Below, piece after piece: positions 1-6,534 of a stretch of 51,717 nucleotides of DNA (its first letter is position 1; every line of letters begins with the position of its first letter). Under the pieces are notes generated by a model. The model worked only from the letters and a program-made list of their open reading frames with translations. It ran no database searches and was not told the origin of the DNA. The translations under genes and the position numbers were made by a program. The DNA is from Clostridia bacterium (GTDB taxonomy: Bacteria > Bacillota > Clostridia > Oscillospirales > CAG-272): NCBI GenBank assembly GCA_017935225.1, contig JAGBIA010000026.1:1-51717 (forward strand). Reading direction: 5' to 3'.

Positions 1-615
1 ACGGCTCTCATCAGAGCTTGTACCAAAAAACGTCCTCGTGGCATTTTTACCTATACAGGACACAGATATGACGATGGACGTCAAGATTTGAAGAAATCTC
101 TTTCTCAGCAATTTCTTGAAGCTGTTGAGGCAGTAAATAAAGCTGTGTTTGATAACGGCAAAATCAACCTTTCCAAACATGGTGATGCAATGGATCTAAA
201 AGTGGAAAATGCGGATTTGGTGTATATCGACCCGCCGTATTACTCCCCTTTGTCTGATAATGAGTATGTCCGTAGATACCACTTTGTTGAGGGGCTTGCT
301 CGTGATTGGAAAGGCGTAGAAATCCAGGAACATACTCAAACGAAGAAGTTTAAGTCTTATCCTACACCGTTTTCTACCCGAAAAGGCGCTGCAGATGCGT
401 TTGATAAGTTGTTCAAGAAATTTGCGAATAGCATATTAGTCGTTTCTTATTCTTCCAATAGCCAGCCCACACAGGATGAAATGGTTGCGATTATGGCAAA
501 GTATAAGGAACACGTAGAAGTTATTCCGATTGATTATAAATACTCTTTTGGAAATCAAAGTGAAGCAAAGACCCATCGGAACTCTGTGCAAGAGTATCTG
601 TTTGTTGGGTATTGA
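1..615 (+). CDS. D12-class N6-adenine DNA methyltransferase, 3' part only
   Basis: The frame is open to the left edge of the window, so this is the C-terminal part (about 204 residues) of a longer protein. It should transfer a methyl group from S-adenosylmethionine to adenine N6 and protect the host from the nuclease encoded next door. The catalytic DPPYYSP motif (DPPY, motif IV) is at bases 229-240, followed by the LVVSYSSNS strand usual for the Dam/D12 family. A TTG codon at 88 could start translation, but it has no ribosome site and the sequence before it reads like protein of the same family, so it is probably internal. The gene ends 14 bases before the start of the restriction enzyme, which implies co-transcription. 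AlwI-type sites are asymmetric and normally need two methylation activities; the second would lie outside the window or in the missing N-terminal part. Confidence 0.88.
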   Translation, partial: TALIRACTKKRPRGIFTYTGHRYDDGRQDLKKSLSQQFLEAVEAVNKAVFDNGKINLSKHGDAMDLKVENADLVYIDPPYYSPLSDNEYVRRYHFVEGLARDWKGVEIQEHTQTKKFKSYPTPFSTRKGAADAFDKLFKKFANSILVVSYSSNSQPTQDEMVAIMAKYKEHVEVIPIDYKYSFGNQSEAKTHRNSVQEYLFVGY

Positions 616-617
616 TT

Positions 618-622
618 GGAGG
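618..622 (+). promoter_or_regulatory. Shine-Dalgarno GGAGG that fixes the restriction-enzyme start
   Basis: GGAGG lies seven bases before ATG at 630. An in-frame TTG at 612 overlaps the methyltransferase stop and has no ribosome site, so 630 is the better start. Confidence 0.7.
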
Positions 623-629
623 TTGCGTT

Positions 630-2639
630 ATGAGCGAACAAATTAAAATATGGCTGGTAGGCAATACTGGTCTCCGCAATCCCAATCGTATTCAAGAGGG
701 ATTTTCTGTATATGCCAATTCTCCTTTTGTCGGGAATTTAAGAGATGAAAACGAAGTCGCCTTCATGAACTTCTTGAATGAGAAAGGCATTATTCAAAAC
801 GAGGACGGCAAAGATGAATCTGGAAGCCACGCAAGAAAATGGCGACTCATGTTTGCAAGAAACGGATTCATTTATCCGCAAGTAAAGAAAAAGGATGGCA
901 CACAAGAAGATCTGGGTGCATTGGACGACATTACGCCCTTTGGTCGATCTTTCTTGAAAGCTGATACATATCCCGCCGTACAAGAGTGCTATCTTCGGGC
1001 AATGAGCGTAGAACAGTTTCCTATGCCCGACGGTAAACAGTATTTCTCCCCTTTGAGATGGCTGTTAGCAATTATGCTTGAATTGGAGAAAAGAACTGGT
1101 TCTTCTGAACTCAGCAGAATTGAATTTGCCCTTTGGGGACATACCACCAATCCGAGCTATGATCTAAACGAAGTTGTCGATAACATCCTCGATTTGAGAG
1201 AACGCAGAGTTGCAGCGCCGGCTAAACGTCCCTTTGACAAAAAGGAGATCGCAGAAAGAGGCAAAAATTACGATAAGAAAGCCGATAATTTCTTGGATTA
1301 CAGCGATATGAATATGCGGTATCTCCGTATTTCCGGTGTTCTTCAGCGTAAAGGCAGAGGTCTTATCATCGTTCCTACCAAGCACGTATTGGCGGAAAAG
1401 CTTGCAAAAACAACGGCAAGTGCCGAACCCATTATTGAACAGTATAAATTGCTGTGCAATGGCGCACCGTTGCCGACAGATAATTTGGAAGTTGCAAAAT
1501 CGTTGCTTGATGATCTGATCAAACAGATGAAAGAAAGGCATATCCTGTTTGATATTTCCGATTTGCCGTTGAATACGCCTGCCGAAATCAATATTGCAAG
1601 ACAACGCCTTGAAAATATCCTTGCACAAACGGATGAAATTCAGTATGCCAACGATCAATGTAATCAGTGGGAGGAAATCCGTGATTACATGACGCTGTTG
1701 ATTAAGGGTGGCGGCAAATTGGTTTACGACGAAGATAATGCCATAGAGGTTCCGAAAGACGAAACACCGGCTTATCTTGAGTGGACATTATGGCGTGCTG
1801 CATTGGCGATAGATCACATGGTCAACAAACCGTATGAAGTTCGTGGGTTCAAGCTGGATTCTGACTTCATGCCGGTATCGGCTGCAGGTGGCGGCAAGGG
1901 TGATTTGTACTGCGAATTTAGCGACTTCACCATCTTAACCGAGGTTACAATGTCCACATCTTCTCGCCAGGAGGCGATGGAGGGTGAGCCTGTCAGACGC
2001 CATGTATCCGATGCCGTTTTGAAGTACGACAAGCCGGTGTACGGTATGTTTATTGCTGTCCGCATTGATACCAATACTGCCGAAACTTTCAGACACGGTG
2101 TTTGGTACGCAAAAGGCGATGTGAAACAGCGGCTTGATATTGTTCCTCTTACCTTGGCGCAGTTCCAGAAATACTTCGTAGCAATGTTTGAGGCTAATAA
2201 GGCAGCTCCCGAAAAACTCAGAGATTTGATTCTCAAATGTGAATCCCGTAGGGATATACTGGAAGCTCCTGCTTGGAAACAGTATATTGACACAACTGTT
2301 TCCGAAAAAGTGTTAGAATTTGGTGATGGAACAAAAATCCGTAATCTGGCAAAAGAAGTTATTATTCCCCCTGGAGCTGTTGTTCGCCATGCAGTGTTTG
2401 GTGAAGGACAAGTTGTTGGTGTGATAGCAAATTTCCCAGAGAAAAATCAAACAGAAGTACAATTACCTTATCTTAGAGCTTTGCCCGATGAAGTAAGCTA
2501 TTGTCCCGATGGAAAAACTCTGTTCCATGAACGTTTTGGAGAAGGAAAAATAGCCGCCTTCATGATCGTATTCCCGAATCACATTATGAATTTATGTTAT
2601 CCTTCGGCTTTTGAAAAAGCTCCGATACTGATAGAGTAA
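630..2639 (+). CDS. AlwI-family type II restriction endonuclease
   Basis: This 669-residue protein resembles the AlwI restriction endonuclease family (RE_AlwI), type IIS enzymes that cut a fixed distance from an asymmetric site (GGATC for AlwI itself). The family signature is the conserved core around EVTMSTSSRQEA and EGEPVRRH. D425 in GDLYCEF and E438 in TEVTMS are plausible acidic residues of a PD-(D/E)xK-like site, although the usual lysine position reads T. The C-terminus carries two copies of an FGEG motif (about residues 590 and 636), like the small beta-barrel tail of UvrD/PcrA helicases; this is probably a DNA- or partner-binding appendix that makes the protein longer than a minimal AlwI enzyme. 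It follows the methyltransferase directly, as a restriction-modification pair should. The true recognition sequence cannot be read from the gene. Confidence 0.85.
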   Translation: MSEQIKIWLVGNTGLRNPNRIQEGFSVYANSPFVGNLRDENEVAFMNFLNEKGIIQNEDGKDESGSHARKWRLMFARNGFIYPQVKKKDGTQEDLGALDDITPFGRSFLKADTYPAVQECYLRAMSVEQFPMPDGKQYFSPLRWLLAIMLELEKRTGSSELSRIEFALWGHTTNPSYDLNEVVDNILDLRERRVAAPAKRPFDKKEIAERGKNYDKKADNFLDYSDMNMRYLRISGVLQRKGRGLIIVPTKHVLAEKLAKTTASAEPIIEQYKLLCNGAPLPTDNLEVAKSLLDDLIKQMKERHILFDISDLPLNTPAEINIARQRLENILAQTDEIQYANDQCNQWEEIRDYMTLLIKGGGKLVYDEDNAIEVPKDETPAYLEWTLWRAALAIDHMVNKPYEVRGFKLDSDFMPVSAAGGGKGDLYCEFSDFTILTEVTMSTSSRQEAMEGEPVRRHVSDAVLKYDKPVYGMFIAVRIDTNTAETFRHGVWYAKGDVKQRLDIVPLTLAQFQKYFVAMFEANKAAPEKLRDLILKCESRRDILEAPAWKQYIDTTVSEKVLEFGDGTKIRNLAKEVIIPPGAVVRHAVFGEGQVVGVIANFPEKNQTEVQLPYLRALPDEVSYCPDGKTLFHERFGEGKIAAFMIVFPNHIMNLCYPSAFEKAPILIE

Positions 2640-2670
2640 TTGTCATTTCCGTCAAGGAGGTGGTTGTTAA

Positions 2671-3612
2671 ATGACAAAAATCTTTATTGACACAAACATC
2701 TTTTTGGATATGTACAGAGCAAACTTACCCAGTGACATATCAACGCTGTTGGGGTTCATATTCAAAAATAAAAAGCATTTTATTACTACAGAGCAGTCAA
2801 TCAATGAATTCACTCGGAACAGATTGTCGATTTTAGAAGAAGCATTGGAATCATTCAAGAAAATCTCCACAGTAGATAAAGGTTCTTCAAGCTTTCTTCG
2901 GTCTTTATCAAATTTCAAAAAATATGATGATGCTTTGAGTAAATATCGCACACAACGTCAAGCCATTGTTGATGAAATTCAAGACAAGATTGACGATGTA
3001 GATAAGGATATGATCTACACAAAGTTTATGAAGTTGTGCCATCCAAATTTCGTTATTGGTACCACCAACGAAATAATTGATCTTGCAAGTCGCAGAAAAC
3101 TATCTGGCAATCCCCCCACCAGTGATAAATACACTTGTGGAGACGAAATTATCTGGGAATCTTTGCTGTTCTATGCCATACAACAACAAGAAGATTTGAT
3201 CATAGTTTCCAATGATAAAACCTTCATGAAAAATAGAGAGTTTTTAATAGCAGAGTATAAGAAGAAAGTTGGTAAGAATCTTGTGTTGTGCAATAACATT
3301 TCGGAGGCTTATCGGCTGGTTGGCGTAACTTTATCTAATGATGTTATCCGTGCAGAGGAAAGCTTTACTTGGACAGATATAATTGTTACAGCACTTACTA
3401 ATCTTGGTGGCGAAGCAACATTAAGTGAAATTTACAACGAAGCTAATGACATTCTCTATTACAATGACTGCTATTCAAAACAGAAAAACAAAGCAAAGGA
3501 TTCTACAATTAGAGGTGTATTACAACGCTTCAGTAGTGATTTCCCCAGCGCATATAACGGAAGTAAGGATTTGTTTCACCAAATATCCGATGGTGTGTGG
3601 GCTTTAAGATAA
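2671..3612 (+). CDS. PIN-domain nuclease-like protein with C-terminal winged helix
   Basis: This 313-residue protein starts with a PIN-fold strand, IFIDTNIFLD (D7). Further acidic residues sit where PIN nucleases bind metal: E46 in INEF, D158/E159 in CGDEIIWE, and D182 in SNDKTF. The layout resembles the PIN-like DUF4935 group. Residues about 235-313 (FTWTDII to GVWALR) look like a winged-helix module of the HARE/restriction-associated type, which is often the DNA-reading part of restriction proteins. The ribosome site AAGGAGG is 10 bases before ATG. It sits 31 bases after the restriction enzyme and 84 before the OLD nuclease, so a defence role is likely, perhaps cleavage of RNA or DNA on infection. 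It is too long for a plain VapC toxin, and no VapB-like antitoxin gene is adjacent. Confidence 0.7.
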   Translation: MTKIFIDTNIFLDMYRANLPSDISTLLGFIFKNKKHFITTEQSINEFTRNRLSILEEALESFKKISTVDKGSSSFLRSLSNFKKYDDALSKYRTQRQAIVDEIQDKIDDVDKDMIYTKFMKLCHPNFVIGTTNEIIDLASRRKLSGNPPTSDKYTCGDEIIWESLLFYAIQQQEDLIIVSNDKTFMKNREFLIAEYKKKVGKNLVLCNNISEAYRLVGVTLSNDVIRAEESFTWTDIIVTALTNLGGEATLSEIYNEANDILYYNDCYSKQKNKAKDSTIRGVLQRFSSDFPSAYNGSKDLFHQISDGVWALR

Positions 3613-3696
3613 GAACTTTGTTTGATCTTATGCTGCATTATCACGCTTTGTATAGACGGCTACGATGAACTATTGTTTGAAAAACGAGGATCTCAG

Positions 3697-5520
3697 ATGA
3701 TACGAATAGTAAACTGTAATATAAGTAGATATCGCTCCATTCTATCTATGACAATGGATATATCAAGCGATCTTAATTTGGTTGCTCTTTGCGGGCAAAA
3801 CAATGTTGGTAAAACTAATACCTTGCGAGCGATAAACCTGTTTTTTAATCCCGAGACATATACTTCGGAAATTGATATGCCTAAAATAAAACATGCCACC
3901 GGAGGACAATCTATTCACCCCAAGATAGAACTTACTTTTTGGGATGATAAAACTGATACTTATTATACCCTTTGTCGTGATATGAAGGCGTACTCAGAAT
4001 CTTTACCGGACCTTACCCTTAGTGGTTCTTCCTTCAAACTTGATGGTAAAAAGAAAAAGGACAAACGTAATCTTACTCTCGAAGAAGTCAAGGCTGTTCT
4101 TGATCAGATTGAATTTGTTTATATAGAATCCATCAATACATTTATACCTGAGTTAATAGGAAAAATTACTGAAGGGATCATCAATGTTGAATACGACAAA
4201 GCACGTTTTTCTCAATCCAGAAAGGCATTGAAGGATGCATATGATACCTATGTTGATGGATTAAGCGCGATTCTCGGAACTTTTGCCAATGATATTTCAA
4301 ATACTTTCAAATATTTCTGCAATAATTGGAAAGTAGAGTTTATTGTTCCAAAAAATTCAGAAACTTTCAGAGACTTGATATCTGAGGATGTTCGCTTATC
4401 TTTGGATGACAACGGTAGTATCGGTGTGCTGGATAAAGGTGCAGGATTGCAAAGGTTAGCTACTATACTGCTAAATTTTGAAATGCTTTCTCGCATAAAT
4501 AGAAGAAAAAGTATCGTTGTTTGTATAGATGAACCAGAGGTCTATTTGCATGAAGGTCTTCAACGAAAATTAAAAGCACTTTTTGATGAAAAAAGCAGTA
4601 GTATGCAGTTGTTTTTCACAACTCATTCTAAAGTCTTTATAAATGAATACAGCATGCGTAATGTTTTCCTTTTGGATTCTAAGCATTATGAGCAATACTC
4701 AACTCGAAAAAAGAAAAATATCAATGTCACGGAAACTATTTTGGTTGATATAAATGATCAAAGTGGCTATGATAAAATTTGCTCACACTTGGGTATTGAA
4801 GCGGTAACATACGAGCTATTACATCGAAACAATCTTTTAGTTGAAGGAAACTGCGATAAAAAATATCTTACTGAACTATTTAGCTTTTTTGAACTTCCTT
4901 GCCCAAATATTGAATCGCTTAACGGCGCAGATAATGCTATAAAATTTCTTGAGTTCTATGATTCGTATTATCGTAATAACACGACTCAATACAAACCTAA
5001 GGTCAAGGTTGTGTTCGATAACGATTCCAAAGGTAGAGAGATTTATAGTAAGGTTCGAGCCAATACATACAATCATATTGATGTAACAGCGATGTTGCTC
5101 CAAAACCATACCAATAACGGGAATACCGAAACCGAGAAGAACAATACGAACAATGAGATTGAAGACTTTATGTATCCGGAAGTTATCGTCTATTTGATCA
5201 ATGCTCTCTTGGAGAAAAAGAGTATGGTAAAGTTGAAAACCAAAGATGTATGCAAGAAAATACATACCAAATCGTTTGCCTCTAAAGGAATCCTTGGATT
5301 ATGCGAATATGAAAAGAACACTTTGAATCCGGAAAATGGTGCAGAGTTATCATTTGTTTCATCTGGCAATCAGACTAATCGGATAAAAGAAGGCTTGGCT
5401 GGAATGTTTAATTTGAAAGCCAATAAAAAACTGTTGTTATTGCTTGCTGAATGTGACGCAAAGTATCCTTATGTAAAACAGTCACTTCAAGAATTGTGCA
5501 ATTTCGAAAGTACCACCTAA
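3697..5520 (+). CDS. OLD-family ATP-dependent nuclease (AAA ATPase plus TOPRIM)
   Basis: This 607-residue protein has an ABC-type ATPase at the N-terminus and a TOPRIM nuclease domain after it, as in OLD and GajA proteins. Walker A is GQNNVGKTN (residues 33-41) and Walker B is VVCIDEPEVYLH (D278, E279). TOPRIM residues are E383 in VEGNCDKKY and D441/D443 in VFDNDSKG. The start at 3697 follows CGAGGA; a longer frame opening with TTG at 3622 has no ribosome site. OLD-family enzymes nick or degrade DNA and are common in anti-phage loci. No UvrD-like GajB helicase gene follows, so this is not a complete Gabija system; it is closer to a stand-alone class 1 OLD or a partner of the PIN protein upstream. 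Confidence 0.85.
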   Translation: MIRIVNCNISRYRSILSMTMDISSDLNLVALCGQNNVGKTNTLRAINLFFNPETYTSEIDMPKIKHATGGQSIHPKIELTFWDDKTDTYYTLCRDMKAYSESLPDLTLSGSSFKLDGKKKKDKRNLTLEEVKAVLDQIEFVYIESINTFIPELIGKITEGIINVEYDKARFSQSRKALKDAYDTYVDGLSAILGTFANDISNTFKYFCNNWKVEFIVPKNSETFRDLISEDVRLSLDDNGSIGVLDKGAGLQRLATILLNFEMLSRINRRKSIVVCIDEPEVYLHEGLQRKLKALFDEKSSSMQLFFTTHSKVFINEYSMRNVFLLDSKHYEQYSTRKKKNINVTETILVDINDQSGYDKICSHLGIEAVTYELLHRNNLLVEGNCDKKYLTELFSFFELPCPNIESLNGADNAIKFLEFYDSYYRNNTTQYKPKVKVVFDNDSKGREIYSKVRANTYNHIDVTAMLLQNHTNNGNTETEKNNTNNEIEDFMYPEVIVYLINALLEKKSMVKLKTKDVCKKIHTKSFASKGILGLCEYEKNTLNPENGAELSFVSSGNQTNRIKEGLAGMFNLKANKKLLLLLAECDAKYPYVKQSLQELCNFESTT

Positions 5521-5532
5521 ATGGTGGTTTTG
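5512..5532 (+). terminator. Weak hairpin at the end of the OLD gene
   Basis: ACCACC (5512-5517) and GGTGGT (5523-5528) form a six-pair stem over the stop codon, followed by a short T run. A second stem, TCAGATAG/CTATCTGA at 5557-5578, has no T run. Either may stop defence-operon transcription. Confidence 0.4.
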
Positions 5533-5650
5533 TGGCAACAGAATGGCAACAAAAAATCAGATAGCCCATACTATCTGAATAATGGAAATAATATAAATAA
5601 TCCGAGCTAAATCCCATAAGCAAAACTGTTTAGGATTTTCTTACAGGGAG

Positions 5651-5685
5651 CGAGTGGGAATAAGCCAAAGGCTTATTCCCATTCG
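5651..5685. repeat. 16-base inverted repeat with AAA loop, IEWE-stop reading
   Basis: Arms 5651-5666 and 5670-5685 pair throughout, with one G-T pair and an AAA loop. On the minus strand the sequence ending at this repeat reads ATC GAA TGG GAA TAA (I-E-W-E-stop), the same as the end of GuaA proteins, whose gene 3' end is a common integration site for mobile elements. The element could therefore be an attachment-site remnant, but a chance match inside a palindrome is equally possible. Confidence 0.4.
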
Positions 5686-5691
5686 ATCAAC

Positions 5692-5829
5692 TATGATTGC
5701 CTATCGGCAAGTTATGAGTTATGATACGCTTCGCGTAGTTATGATGTGCCGTCGTCACGGTTTGAAGTAACAAGGCAATCATATCATAACGCTTGTGAAA
5801 CAAGCTCATAACGTTTGGCAACGCCAAAC
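5692..5829. repeat. Array of short hairpins spaced by TTATAAC/GTTATGA
   Basis: Five small stems follow one another: TTGCC/GGCAA (5697-5710), TACGC/GCGTA (5725-5737), CCGT/ACGG (5749-5760), GCTTGT/ACAAGC (5791-5805) and GTTTGGC/GCCAAAC (5813-5829). Loops are three or four bases. The stems differ in sequence, yet spacers repeat forms of GTTATGA on one side and TCATAAC or TTATAAC on the other. An outer pair, TATGATTGCCT (5692-5702) and AGGCAATCATA (5773-5783), encloses the first three. Compensated stems with constant spacers suggest a folded RNA or a structural DNA element belonging to the following gene. Confidence 0.65.
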
Positions 5830-5864
5830 TTATAACTGTAAACTTATAAATTAAAGAGGTTTAT

Positions 5865-6215
5865 ATGGCAGACAGTGTATTACGAACAAAATCCAAAGAA
5901 TTTGCCAAAGACATAGTTTTTCTTTGCCGAAGTATGAAGAAAAACAATGTTGAGAGTGCATTGATGAATCAGTTAATGCGCAGTGGCACATCCGTTGGAG
6001 CAAACGTTCACGAGGCACAGTATGCTCAAGGAACAAAGGACTTTATATCAAAGTTTGAAATTGCTCTTAAGGAATGTAATGAGAGTGAATATTGGCTTGA
6101 GCTTTTATATGAAACAAACAGCATTTCCCGAGCAGAATTTGATGATTTTCAAAAAAGATGTATCGAACTTCGCCGTATGCTCGTTTCATCGGTTACTACA
6201 TTAAAAAGTAAATAA
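5865..6215 (+). CDS. Four-helix-bundle protein (23S rRNA intervening-sequence/bAvd-like family)
   Basis: This is a complete 116-residue helical protein with family hallmarks: LRTKSKEFAKDIV near the start, QLMRSGTSVGANVHEAQ in the middle, KFEIALKECNESEYWLELL, and a final helix. Members form pentameric four-helix bundles; relatives are encoded in 23S rRNA intervening sequences or assist diversity-generating retroelements. Neither an rRNA gene nor a reverse transcriptase is present here, so this is one of the many solitary members whose function is unknown. The ribosome site AAAGAGG precedes ATG. The hairpin array runs straight into its leader and a strong terminator follows, so the gene forms its own unit. 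Confidence 0.85.
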   Translation: MADSVLRTKSKEFAKDIVFLCRSMKKNNVESALMNQLMRSGTSVGANVHEAQYAQGTKDFISKFEIALKECNESEYWLELLYETNSISRAEFDDFQKRCIELRRMLVSSVTTLKSK

Positions 6216-6221
6216 GTTTTT

Positions 6222-6258
6222 AAGTGGCTTGGAAAAATGTTTCCAAGCCACTTTTTTT
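6222..6258 (+). terminator. Intrinsic terminator after the four-helix-bundle gene
   Basis: A perfect 14-pair stem (6222-6235 with 6240-6253), loop AATG, followed by a run of seven T. Confidence 0.92.
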
Positions 6259-6266
6259 AATAAATT

Positions 6267-6284
6267 TGTCAAATATAATTGACA
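6267..6284 (+). promoter_or_regulatory. Upstream operator copy, TGTCAA-N6-TTGACA
   Basis: TGTCAAATATAATTGACA is an interrupted palindrome repeated exactly at 6313-6330. Its right half is also the -35 box of the promoter, so a bound repressor would block RNA polymerase. The XRE protein encoded downstream is the likely binder. Confidence 0.75.
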
Positions 6285-6307
6285 ATATGAATTTTATGTG
6301 ATATAAT
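6279..6307 (+). promoter_or_regulatory. Consensus promoter for the XRE/membrane-protein pair
   Basis: TTGACA (6279-6284), a 17-base spacer and TATAAT (6302-6307). This is a full sigma-A consensus, with the -35 embedded in operator 1 and operator 2 over the start point. Confidence 0.9.
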
Positions 6308-6312
6308 ATGCG

Positions 6313-6330
6313 TGTCAAATATAATTGACA
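6313..6330 (+). promoter_or_regulatory. Downstream operator copy, identical to 6267-6284
   Basis: A second exact copy of the 18-base palindrome, 46 bases (about 4.4 helical turns) after the first, ending just before the ribosome site AGGAGG. Confidence 0.75.
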
Positions 6331-6340
6331 AGGAGGGGCT

Positions 6341-6532
6341 ATGAACGACAAAATGAAGCAAGCCCGATTGGAGAAGAACTTATCTCAAACCGAGCTTGCA
6401 AAGAAGATTGGAGTTTCACGACAGACGATCAATATGATCGAAAACGGGGTGTATAATCCCACGATAGAATCGTGCATTCGCATATGCAAAGAGTTGGGTG
6501 TTACACTCAATGATTTATTTTGGAGGGAATGA
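6341..6532 (+). CDS. XRE-family helix-turn-helix regulator
   Basis: This 63-residue single-domain DNA-binding protein has the full XRE fold: LSQTELAKKIGVSRQTINMIENG for the helix-turn-helix, then NPTIESCIRICKELGVTLNDLF. Such short regulators are often paired with a membrane protein that controls them or is controlled by them. Two identical palindromes overlapping its promoter strongly suggest negative autoregulation. The stop codon at 6532 is two bases before the membrane-protein start, so the two genes are translationally coupled. Confidence 0.93.
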   Translation: MNDKMKQARLEKNLSQTELAKKIGVSRQTINMIENGVYNPTIESCIRICKELGVTLNDLFWRE

Positions 6533-6534
6533 AT

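Larger units (their letters stand above)
5521..5864. other. Gene-free spacer between defence cluster and four-helix-bundle gene
   Basis: There is no credible gene in these 344 bases. The spacer holds a perfect-looking 16-base inverted repeat (5651-5685) and then a run of short hairpins up to the ribosome site of the next gene, listed separately. TGGCAACA is repeated at 5532 and 5544, of unknown meaning. Confidence 0.7.

Noticed and set aside
2671-3612. VapBC toxin-antitoxin pair
   Set aside because: The PIN protein is too long and no antitoxin-sized gene lies beside it.
3622-3696. Longer N-terminus for the OLD protein
   Set aside because: It needs a TTG with no ribosome site; the 25 extra residues do not resemble the family.
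3697-5520. Gabija defence system
   Set aside because: The GajA-like architecture is present, but there is no GajB helicase gene nearby.
5692-5829. CRISPR array
   Set aside because: The repeating parts are only about seven bases and the intervening units are self-complementary, so they are not spacers.
5865-6215. Diversity-generating retroelement accessory protein
   Set aside because: The fold matches, but there is no reverse transcriptase, template repeat or variable gene in the window.
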